64,000 nt of DNA from Thamnaconus septentrionalis (lineage: Eukaryota > Chordata > Actinopteri > Tetraodontiformes > Monacanthidae). The position numbers were made by a program, and so were the translations under genes. Positions 22,001 to 30,266 of this stretch are shown piece by piece. The stretch's first letter is position 1, and each line of letters begins with the position of its first letter. Below the pieces are notes generated by a model. That model was not told where the DNA came from, did no database searches, and saw only the letters and a list, made by a program, of their open reading frames with translations. Where the stretch lies: positions 32,972,444 to 33,036,443 of the forward strand of contig CM020502.1 of the NCBI GenBank assembly GCA_009823395.1. The letters are read 5' to 3'.

Positions 22001-24738
22001 TTGAAAGATTTGAATCTTTCCGCTCACTCACCGCTTCTCTCTCTCTCCTTCTCTCTGCAAGTCACAGACTTACTCGTTTGACTCGTGTTTTTTTTTTAAA
22101 GTATACAGAGAAAACCTGCAAATCCAAAGACCTTGATCAGGAGTACAAATTGTGAGGCTGACAGAATTAGCGGCTGGATTCTCCTTCATCTCGCCGTTGG
22201 TCCTGCTTCTCCTCCTCTGACCTTGGTTTGGTGTCTGTGAAGAGACCCTGCACCCTAATCGGCGCCTTGTCAAATCGCCCTCCAAGCAATAATCACTAAT
22301 GACTATTTGCTCTCTCGAAAGACTAAAACCCCCCAAACCACAGCGGCCTCATGATGAGGACGAGCGACTCCCATCATCAGAGACGAGGGGCTCAGAGGGC
22401 GTTTTAAGCTGCTGACGTGACAAACGTCTAAATTAAAAATGACCAAAGAAACGACAAAAACAAATTTGTGTTGCACGACCGAAAAAACAAAAAAAGGCTG
22501 GAGGACAACATTTAAAAGGGAAATGAAGGGCTCATCTGGACGCCTGGAAGATTGAGAAAGCAGATGGGATGTTTTCCAACTCCGACGCAAATGTCTGAGG
22601 CCTCGGCCCAGAGCAAAGAAAACATGTCGAGGAGGGATGCAAATTATTGATTAACTCATTAATCCTTAGTTGACTGACCTCATCGATCGATTAACGATTC
22701 ATTGATAGCAATTTTTCATTAGAACCTAAACTTCAGAATGAAAAATGTGTAAGGAAGACATTATTGAACCCTTCAATAATGTTGAGAGTCCAATGTGACC
22801 CATTGTTACATTAGAGAACAGTCAAAACACCCCAAACATTCATCCTCTGACTGTAAGCTGTCTTCTAATGGCTCACATTCCAACTTTTTTAAAAGGTTGT
22901 TTAACAGTAACTTGTTCTAGGCGTGCAGGTATACACCACGCCATTTAACAAAAACCTGTGTAAAAAACGTAAATGAATAGCAAATAATAGAATTTAACCG
23001 ATTAAATTCTTCATTGACAATCAATCGATCATCGATAATCTAACATCCCCAACGTTGATCACTGAGAAAAGCTCCTTGCAGCAGCTAGGTTTGCAATAGG
23101 GCTGGTCGATTTTGATCAAAAATGAAATCGCGATTGTTTTCTCTGAAAACTCGATTTTTCGATTTCGATTTCGATTTATTTATTTATTTATTTATTTATT
23201 TTGGGGGATCAAGTGCGTGTTGTACGCGACTTCGGAAAAATAATTTAGCAGGTAGTGGTGAGGGCAGCAAACAGAACCACTTCCTGGTTTTAACGCCTGC
23301 TGTGGCTAGCTAGTGCAGATGCCAGTCAACAGAGGTAGCCAGTTAACAGCTTCTCCAGGGGGGACTACGGTACCCAAGAGGCGCCAACCCGGAAGCATGA
23401 CAGAGGAAAATCGATTTTCCGATTTTCCTCTATTTAACATCGTGACGACTAAAAAAAAAAAAATCTGATTTCGATTTAAAAATCAATTAATCGCACAGCC
23501 CTAGCTTGCAAGCACTTGATGTTCCTTCCTCTTCCTCTTCTTCTTCTGCGTCTCGTCGCGTACTAAAATACTTCCTGTTGATAGGCCAGCGCCTCCACAC
23601 ACACTCCTGGGTTTCCGGCCCTGGCTGTGAGGGAGGAAGGACAACACGGCAGCAGCCACTCTCTCTTTCCATCTCTCTCCAGTAATATTTGTGAGCAGCC
23701 TGCCAAATCTGACCCACAGACACAGTGAGAGCAGAGTTAATAGACACGCAGCAGATATGAGTTCAACAGAAAACAGACTCTGCGTGGAAGCGGCCCACGC
23801 TCGCTCTCGAGCCGCCCGGCTCCTTTATTTCCTCTGTTGCAGTCGGCTCCTGGAAACAGAGGAGCCTCTCCTCTGATATTTATCGGGAGCGCAGTGCGGT
23901 GCCGCGCCGAGCTCAGCGTGTGGGTCAGCTTTGTGGGAAAGGGGACGCAAATAGAACTCGGTGATTCACCGTGTTTTTTTATTCAGACGCGCCGGGCAAC
24001 ACGTGCATCACAATGGCCCCTCTGCCGTAAGAGCAGGCGGCCGTGTGCTCGGATGCAGACGCGGAGATAATTGACCGGCCAGCTTCCTCCGTCTGCAGCC
24101 GTGCAGGAGACAGACAGACAGACAGACAGACTGACAAGCAGATGGCCTGAAGGAAGCGGAGGAGGAGGAGGAGGAGGAGGAGGAGGAGGAGGAGGAGGAG
24201 GAGGCAAGGACAGTGATTTTGTGTTTGCAAGCAGAAGCCCGATTATCCCAGCTGGGGGGGTTGTCAGGCACACTGGTGTCTTGCTTTCTGCTCCTCTACT
24301 TCTTCTTCAGATGATTATTTTTCATCCCGGGCTCCTGCAGAGCAGCCTGGCACAATCAATTACCCCCGAAAAAACTGGAACTCTCCAGACAATAGCACGA
24401 TTCATCCCTCTGCTTACGGCCTCCCGCTGACCAGCCGGCAAAGGAGCCCCAGAGCAGCTCAAATTCCACGTTTTTACACCAGCACAAACATGTTCCGCTT
24501 GACAATTTCATATGCCAACACGTGCTGCAGCACGCTGGATGCGTCGTCACCTGAGCAGACGCGTCATGGCGTGGCGGCAGACGTAGTGCAGAGGCGTGTT
24601 GTGGTCGTACTGCTCCCCGTACGAGGCGTTGGGGTCCAGGCCGTCCCGGAACTGCGGGTTCCCCTCGTACAGCTGCCAGGCCAGGGCTTCGTCGCCACCT
24701 GCCAGGGCCTTGCGGAACTTGGTGGCCGTGTTGCCCAT
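10216..24738 (-). CDS. ankib1: Ankyrin repeat and IBR domain E3 ubiquitin ligase (ANKIB1)
   Basis: An RBR-type E3 that passes ubiquitin from an E2 to a RING2 cysteine. Exons: 24738-24551, 19455-19284, 19198-19067, 18586-18369, 18059-17942, 17824-17604, 16666-16578, 16467-16323, 16211-16051, 15734-15646, 15537-15407, 15300-15166, 14673-14587, 14491-14425, 14314-14169, 13192-13016, 12914-12863, optional 12779-12726, 12550-12427 and 11490-10216. The N terminus is [17 protein letters not shown], then ankyrin repeats ([20 protein letters not shown]). RING1 is [20 protein letters not shown], the IBR spans 16211-15646, and RING2 has [19 protein letters not shown] with the predicted catalytic Cys in GCNHM. 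A ubiquitin-interacting motif ([16 protein letters not shown]) lies at about 11440-11395, and the C terminus is [11 protein letters not shown] as in mammals. The catalytic exons are in phase. The exons at 18586-18369, 13192-13016 and 11490-10216 are not (see findings), so this is either a good gene with consensus indels or a decaying copy. Confidence 0.9.
11790..12205 (-). repeat. Dispersed teleost repeat with ATGG-type tetranucleotide tail
   Basis: Bases about 11790-12070 are ATCC/GTCC tetranucleotides on the + strand. The adjoining about 12075-12205 holds the phrase cacagggccacacagag and tcacacacacacctacgg. Read on the minus strand, this order (CTCTGTGTGGCCCTG... then ATGGATGG tail) is common at the 3' end of a widespread fish retroposon-like repeat. 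The family name is from memory of fish genomes and not certain. It lies inside an ankib1 intron. Confidence 0.6.
12726..12779 (-). other. ankib1: Candidate 54-nt cassette exon of ankib1
   Basis: A segment flanked by a good acceptor (ctctgtgttcag) and a good donor (CACAG|gtaacg). It is exactly 18 codons, [18 protein letters not shown], with no stop. Both neighbouring exons join in phase 0, so it can be included or skipped without breaking frame. Human ANKIB1 has no counterpart between ...GFASPE and EYAEFQY, so inclusion is inferred. Confidence 0.45.
13195..13548. repeat. About 350-bp polypurine/polypyrimidine tract
   Basis: Almost pure GGA/GAA/AAG triplets on the + strand, thus CT-rich on the ankib1 sense strand. 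It directly abuts the 3' splice site of the exon starting at 13192. The long E/K-rich (+) and P/S-rich (-) open frames here are products of the repeat, not genes. Confidence 0.95.
15831..15954 (+). repeat. Dispersed repeat copy 1 in an ankib1 intron
   Basis: About 125 bases beginning tgtgaaatatttgg and ending near ccatggcccgagcaca. Clearly similar to 16878-17004 in the same orientation, with shared blocks such as gattgcagcgtt and gccagt.aactac. Family not identified. Confidence 0.7.
16878..17346 (+). repeat. Dispersed repeat copy 2 followed by a LINE-like 3' end with CTT tail
   Basis: 16878-17004 repeats the 15831-15954 sequence. The following bases end in aatttccccatctaggatcaataaagg (split here as aatttcccc and atcaataaagg) followed by a pure CTT run (17309-17346). 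This ending with a short simple tail is typical of fish non-LTR retrotransposon 3' ends. Family assignment is uncertain. Confidence 0.5.
19486..20199. mobile_element. Non-autonomous hAT-like element (outer, hosts a nested insertion)
   Basis: Begins caggggtgtcaaac and ends gtttgacaccctg, inverted with respect to each other, with ggcccg-rich subterminal sequence at both ends. It is flanked by 8-bp near-direct repeats, ggttgcgg (19478-19485) and ggttacgg (20200-20207), one mismatch. Eight-base target duplications are characteristic of hAT transposons. No transposase is present. Located in the first coding intron of ankib1. Confidence 0.85.
19801..20030. mobile_element. Nested MITE inside the 19486-20199 element
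   Basis: Starts cagtgttgccaac and ends gttggcaacactg, a perfect terminal inverted repeat. It is flanked by identical 8-bp repeats atgcagag at 19793-19800 and 20031-20038. It contains repeated gcgact/agcgac words. It sits wholly inside the larger element, so it inserted later. Confidence 0.88.
20220..20573. mobile_element. hAT-like MITE with tagggctggga termini
   Basis: Left end tagggctggga, right end tcccagccctt. Flanks ttgaatag (20212-20219) and ttaaatag (20574-20581) match at 7 of 8 positions. The interior is AT-rich with gatttcgatt-like words seen in the related element at 23097-23503. No coding capacity. Confidence 0.7.
20591..20822. mobile_element. 232-bp hAT-like MITE
   Basis: Left end cagccttcctcaactggtgg, right end ccaccggttgagaagcactg, forming imperfect inverted termini with internal gtcgcaaccc/gggtcacgac words. 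It is flanked by identical 8-bp repeats cactaaaa at 20583-20590 and 20823-20830. Non-coding. Confidence 0.88.
21351..21955. mobile_element. Element with about 85-90-bp inverted repeats carrying a transposase fragment
   Basis: The left arm starts tacggaagcgtattgcagtc (to about 21440) and is the reverse complement, with few mismatches, of the right arm from about 21872 ending gcaatacgcttccgta. Flanks carry caaact at 21345-21350 and 21956-21961; the match extends to tacaaact if it is allowed to overlap the terminal TA, so the target duplication is 6-8 bp. The interior (about 21500-21800, + strand) translates in two frames to fragments such as [16 protein letters not shown] and [12 protein letters not shown]. 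They resemble the N-terminal part of integrase-core proteins common in fish genomes. Class assignment is inferred. The fragment is frameshifted and non-functional. Confidence 0.75.
22630..23052. mobile_element. Probable MITE with ATCGATTAAT-rich ends
   Basis: The left end is near ggatgcaaattattgattaa and the right end near cgatcatcgataatctaaca, with gggatg/catccc outer words and several cgattaa repeats in inverted arrangement. No convincing target duplication was found, so boundaries are approximate. Confidence 0.45.
23097..23503. mobile_element. 407-bp hAT-like MITE (tagggctg...cagcccta)
   Basis: Left end tagggctggtcgatttt and right end ttaatcgcacagcccta are inverted. Flanks gtttgcaa (23089-23096) and gcttgcaa (23504-23511) match at 7 of 8. 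The subterminal region has repeated tttcgatttcga. No coding capacity. Confidence 0.82.
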
Positions 24739-26644
24739 GGCTGCGAGCCCGCCGCCGCCGCCGCCCCGCTAACCACCGTCAGCCGTCGACCTCCTTGCTC
24801 AAAGCAGGTCGCGCCTCCTCAGCGCAACATGGGCGTTTCCTCCCTGTGGAAGACAAAGACACGGCCGGAATGAGGTGATTTCTTTCCCCCGGAAAAGCAA
24901 ACAGTATTAGGAGGAAATAAGGTAGGGCTGTCCCGATACTATATTTTCACTTCCGATACCATACCGATATTTCAACCTTGAATATCGGCCGATACCGATA
25001 TCAATCCTATATCAGCATGCTACAAATAAAACATACTTTCATTATTTATTCTGTAGTGTGGAGTGTTAAAAAAGGCAGCATCAAGTGATCTTACTCAAAG
25101 AGAGAATAAGAGTCAAAAACAGTTGTATTGGAGAACATACCACTTATTATTAACAATTATTAAAAAAACTGCGGAATAGAAAAAAAAATGAAAAAATAAA
25201 TCAGGAGGCCGTGAACAATGACCCAAATAACTTATAGTGCAAACAATTCAAAACAAATGAACAAGTTTACTGCTCGTATATTCTGAAAAAAAACTGAGAG
25301 CAGGAACAAAAAAACAACAAAACAATATTGTCAGCTAACTAAACTGGTGATGACCCTGACTCCTCCATCTCCACTTTCTGCAGTCCCAGCATGATGTGGA
25401 GATTCTTTTTTTGCCGGAGTAGAATGGAGTGTTAATATTGGAGATTTAAGATGACGTCCGATATAATCCGATATAATCCGATATTCCTTTTTTGGCTGAT
25501 ATCGGACCGATATCCGATATCAATATCGTATCGGGACAGCCCTAAAATAAGGTCACAATGAGGGCGACTGAATGTTTGCAATACATTAGACGTCATCGCT
25601 CGAACACCTCCAGGGAGAATGACAGCAGTAGCTGTGGTGGTGGTGGACGCTACTTGAGAGTTATGATGATCTCCAAGAGCTCGTTGGTCTGAAGGTCAGA
25701 CAGACGCGAAAGGAAAAAGAAGGTGAGACTGAAACAGTTGCCGCTCCAAGAAGAAGGCCAACAATTTTGGAATAATTTGACAGCAAAGCGGCTCCAGTTT
25801 AAAGGAGCAGCTCCCTGATTGACGCAGCAGCTTTTCCAAAGTCCTCCCAGATGGATGCGTTCGTATGATGCAAATTCATTTGGGCTTTTCTGAAACTTAA
25901 ATATACAAATAAACTATATAGAGATATATATATGTATGCAAGTATTCGTTAAATGTGCACATATACCTAAAAAATACCTAATATAAAAATATATACAAGT
26001 CTACATATGTATACCCTGTTACAGTAAAATAAAATAAAAAGAAACATGAAAAGAAAGTCGAGTGGAAATGTTCCGTGTAGTGTAATAATGTAATGTAAAC
26101 ACCAATGTTAACACATAAACAGTAGTGCAGTATGAGCAATGTGAACAGGTTAACAGGTGAACAGGTGTAAACAGGGGAAGTGGAAGGATGGTTATTGCAG
26201 TTATTCCAAAAAAAAAAAACCCCAAGAAGTAAAAAACTGCAGACTGCGTTTGAAAACTACTGATGAAAGTTTTTTGTTTTAAAAAAAAAGAAAAGAAAAG
26301 AAAAGAAAAGAAGAAATAAACACATTAGGCTGAGTGATGGGTGTAAGAAAAGGAAGGAATAATAATAAGACACAGGGCAGGATGTAAAGACGGACCATGA
26401 CGGATGGAAAGGTGGGGTTGGAGGAGAGAGCGGCTCAATCCATCAATCACATCTGTCCATCGATCAGCCAGTGCACTGCAGGTATGAATGATATCTTACC
26501 GGAGTGCAAACACAAGGGACAGCGGAGAAAAGACAACACGAGGAGGGAGCGCCAGTAATTCAAGTTAATGATATCCACGCTATTGATTGGTCAGCTAGGT
26601 GATGAAAGACACGGCCGATATCGTCCCAGTGGTTGGGAATAAGG

Positions 26645-26733
<89 letters not shown>

Positions 26734-26809
26734 ACGTGATGATAAGTTACACGACTGTAAATAGGTTGGATTCTGGCACTTGAGTGCAACTGTCAACGTT
26801 TGTTCAATG

Positions 26810-26872
<63 letters not shown>

Positions 26873-27794
26873 GCTCTGAGAGGGATTCCATGGAGGGGAT
26901 CCTTGCAGCCTTGGTGCTGTCTGGCCTTCACAAAGAAGCCCTTTCAGGCCGAGCCACAGTCGCTCTCTGCCTGGATGGACTCGAGGAACCTTTGAAGAAG
27001 CTCCACCCTGCTTCTCACTTTTGGCGTGGCGACCGGGAGAGGACGCAGTCAGAGGAGACAAACTTTGACAGACAGTGAGGCTGAAGGAGAGCCAGCCAAG
27101 GACTTTCAACCCCCTCCTGCCACATATTCAGGAGTCTGGACCTCACATCTTTGTTTGTTCATCTCCTGGGCCCCTTTTCACTTGTGCATGCTAATTCTGT
27201 TTCCAGTTGGCTTCATCCTCCTGTTTATGTCTTCCAGTCTCTCGCTGTTCCTTGATACTAAACACAGAAGGAAGGTCAGGACTGGGAGGAGATTTGGAAT
27301 TTCATGCATCGCCAAGTCTTGCTAAACGGACTTGGAGGTGACTTCTACCGTTACTAACCGGTTTGTACTCAGCAGTCAACAAACCACTGATCTATTGAGC
27401 CACTGATGCATCGTCACTTTTACAGTCGTATTGTCATTTGCTAGAACAAAAGCACGGATACATCCTGCCCCGTATCCAAGGCTCAGACTGGTGGTGTAAC
27501 GCCGAATAATGTCTCCAAGCGTCTCTGTAGAATATACAGTATGCCACGAGGGATGAAGGCAGTTGTCAGGGCAAACTTGTTGGTTACAAACAGGTGCAAC
27601 TCATCTCATAAAACATCAACACAACATCTCCAGCCCGCCAGCTGGGGCCTGCCTGGCTTTGACACTTGAACGCTAAATCAACCTGGTCGAGTTCAATATT
27701 CAGGTCAAACCTCATGTGGCTCCTCCTCCTCCTCCTACTCCTCCTCTCCCTCCTCCTCCTCCTCCAAAGAAGTGTGTCAGTGTGGAAAGGAGCC

Positions 27795-27836
<42 letters not shown>

Positions 27837-28089
27837 TAGCAACGGTAACTCGGCCCCTCGGTTAGAACAACTATCCCGACCGGGTCACAACGCAGACAGT
27901 CGCCCGGGTGGTACCGACGCGTTCGTCTCGGACTGACCGCCGCCCAAGTCGCGGTACCTGTGGCGCTGACATGCAGTCTCTCCGTCAACACATCCTGGCT
28001 GCCCTTCTTCTTCTTCTTCTTCTTCCGCCGCTAGCAAAGACACACCTGTCTATTTACCCATACACACACACACACACAATACGCGCGCG
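24739..28089. other. Probable ankib1 5' UTR intron; microsatellite-rich, no gene seen
   Basis: Between the ankib1 start codon (24738) and the CpG-rich block near 28.1-28.5 kb no coding exon is recognised. Contents include the MITE at 24923-25544, a CA run of about 85 bp (26647-26731), a second CA run (26820-26868), GGA/CCT triplets near 27720-27765 and a CA run at 27799-27834. The small open frames in these tracts are repeat translations. Confidence 0.5.
24923..25544. mobile_element. 622-bp hAT-like MITE (tagggctgtcccgatac...)
   Basis: Termini tagggctgtcccgatac and gtatcgggacagcccta are perfect inverted repeats. The subterminal DNA repeats ccgatat. It is flanked by identical 8-bp repeats aaataagg at 24915-24922 and 25545-25552. 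It lies just upstream of the ankib1 start exon, probably in the 5' UTR intron. Confidence 0.93.
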
Positions 28090-28510
28090 TCATGCTAACA
28101 TTATCTAACGTTAGCGCGCACCTCCTCGAGCTCAATTTGCTCTCGCGACGGTTTTTTTTTTTTCTTTCTTTCTTTCTTTCTTTTTTTTTTTTTTACCCCC
28201 CTCCATCTCCGTCACTTACCCGCTCTCTCCAGCCGCTCGGTCACTCGTCACGCATCCGCGTCGCTGTCATAATACACAGTCCTCGGCTCCTTGTCTCCCT
28301 GCTCGGCGGAACCATCCTCCCCTCTGCCGCCGGAAGCCCCGGCGGGAGACGACGCGAGATGCTGCCGCTGCTGCCGCTGCTGCTGCTGCCGCTGCCGGGA
28401 GGAAGCAGGAGGGGCCGCGGGGCGCCGCTAACTGGCTGCTCGCGTCATGTTGTGGCTGCCCAGGGCGAAACCGTGACTGCGCATGCTCGTGTTCGGCCAG
28501 AGCTGTCACT
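28090..28510 (-). promoter_or_regulatory. CpG-rich block, probable ankib1 promoter and non-coding exon
   Basis: Dense CpG and GCTGCC repeats (28345-28440) follow an AT/CT-rich stretch with a T/CTTT run (28151-28193). It is the only CpG-rich block between the ankib1 start exon and the rtp 3' end, and the right distance for a 5' non-coding exon. Promoter identity is inferred from composition and position. Confidence 0.4.
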
Positions 28511-29017
28511 GGGGGCCTGCTCCTGATTGGTCAGTGTATCGATCTATCAGTAGTGTGCGCACAATCAAACAAACAAACATGTGTTTTTATGTGTTTAGGT
28601 GTGTCTATATTCATTTATTTCATGAACCACACAGAAATGTTCAAAGACTGTGTACCAAGATTTATTGCTAAACAAAATGTTTCATTGACAACAAATCACC
28701 AGATCATCTGTACACAGGAAAACTCATTCTGATTCAACTTCATCGAGCGACTCATCAGTCACCAAAAACTGAAACGATGAGAGAGGGAGAAAAAAAACAA
28801 AACCAAGAAAAAGGAGAACGTGCTCAGGTGTCCTGGGGTGACACAACCAACCACAACAATGACCATCGCACAGTCTATCTAATGTCTATCTATGTATTTA
28901 TATCGTGAAAGTACCTGTATGAAAAAGAGAGCAATGTGACAGTGACAAAAAAAGTTATGAGATGCAAAGTGTGACGTTGAATGTGTTGTCAACGCAGGAA
29001 GTATGAGGAAAGATGGT

Positions 29018-29049
<32 letters not shown>

Positions 29050-29066
29050 GTCAAATAGACACACAT

Positions 29067-30161
29067 CTAATCGTCGCTGCCTTCCGCCTGGGTGCATATC
29101 CCTTGAGAGCAGGCCTCGCACAGGTCTGCCTCGTGTGGTTTGCTGTGCCTTTGTGTGTTTCCTTGCGTGTCTCCATTGCCATAGTCGTCATCCACTTCTC
29201 CGTAGCAATTCCTGCGGATTTTGCGGAAAAGCAGGAGCAGGGAGTCTCTCGCCACTTCTTCTGAGAACCCTGGGAGACTGAAATTGCCGTTGCAACTCCG
29301 GCAGGCCTGGCCGAAGGGACGCATCAGCACCGTGCCACGGCCAGCGCGCAGTCTGTAGCGGAACAACAGAGTCACCCGTGCTGAAGGCCAGGTCCTCTGA
29401 CAGGACGAGCAGCGGAACCTGGGAGGAAAGGGAGATAAGAATAGCTTGAGAAGGAAGGACCTAGTTTTTTTTTTTTTTTTTACTTCCTTAAATGCAGTAT
29501 AAACCATTGAAACTTAGTAATTACATTGATTCACTTCGGATTTCAAGCAACACAATTCAAAACTGTAAAATGACTCACAGTAGCATAAAATCGGCCAGTT
29601 AAGTGAGCTTAAGGTTTGGGAGCAATTTATTTGAGTGATGATTGCTGTCATAAATGTGAAAGGGGAAACGTAAGTGAGCATGTTAGCTTCCCAAGTGAGA
29701 CGGTGACAACATAGCACACAGGTCTTCCCACTCCTTTCTGTCAAGCCGAGACATTCAAATTGAATAACACAATACTTTGCCAACTTTCATCCATACATAC
29801 GTTCCAATTACAGTGCGGCAGTGGACTTTCCAGCCCCTCTTCTTCTCCTCGTTGTTGACGCAGCTCGTCTGAGTGTAATTAAAGTTGAGGCACCAGTCGT
29901 CTCCGTAGTCCAGCTCGTTGTCGTCGTTCAGCAGTTCATCAAATACATCCATCCACAAGGAGGGAACCCATTCTGAATGAAGAGGTAAGCAAACGGGTTA
30001 GTTGGGGGTCCGTGGTTTGAATATGTGTGTTTAAAATTAACACACTCCCGCAAATTCTATTCCATTTTAAATAAGTCCAATACGTAAAAAGTTAAGTTTT
30101 ACATTGCGCAGACTAATCAACACGACCGCTTTCAGTTCCTCTCACCCGTTGCTCCGCTCAT
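29067..30161 (-). CDS. Receptor-transporting protein family, 3CxxC zinc-binding
   Basis: Three coding exons in phase: 30161-30146, 29972-29801 and 29418-29067, 179 aa. The start MSGATEWVPSLWMDVFDELL, the region GDDWCLNFNYTQTSC and KKRGWKVHCRTVIGTFRCSS, the CxxC pair CSSCQRTW, then RPFGQACRSCNG make the RTP/3CxxC zinc-binding domain. Mammalian RTP proteins help odorant and taste receptors reach the cell surface, and RTP4 is interferon-induced. Fish rtp3-like genes are known to respond to virus and interferon. The visible C terminus has more Cys pairs (CEAC, GIC) but ends ...AEGSDD with no hydrophobic anchor, unlike the membrane-anchored mammalian members. A perfect ISRE lies about 100 bases upstream. 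Which fish rtp paralogue this is cannot be told, so no symbol is given. A polyadenylation signal is probable at 28666-28661. Confidence 0.85.
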
Positions 30162-30254
30162 GTTGTTTGTTGATCCCGGTCTGACGATGTCTCATCAGTA
30201 AACGGCTCTGTGGCGTTGTTTTCATTCGACCTCTCCCCCCAGCCACTTAGTTTG

Positions 30255-30266
30255 GAAATCGAAACT
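30255..30266. promoter_or_regulatory. Interferon-stimulated response element upstream of rtp
   Basis: gaaatcgaaact on the + strand fits the ISRE consensus GAAANNGAAACT at every fixed position. It lies 94-105 bases upstream of the rtp start codon (30161), within the expected proximal promoter. ISREs work in either orientation and bind ISGF3/IRFs. Confidence 0.75.

Noticed and set aside
24071..24430. Gly-rich open frame with a GGA repeat
   Set aside because: Translation of a GGA triplet run in an ankib1 intron.
26560..27109. Cys/Val and His/Thr open frames
   Set aside because: Translations of long CA repeats; no splice or domain support.
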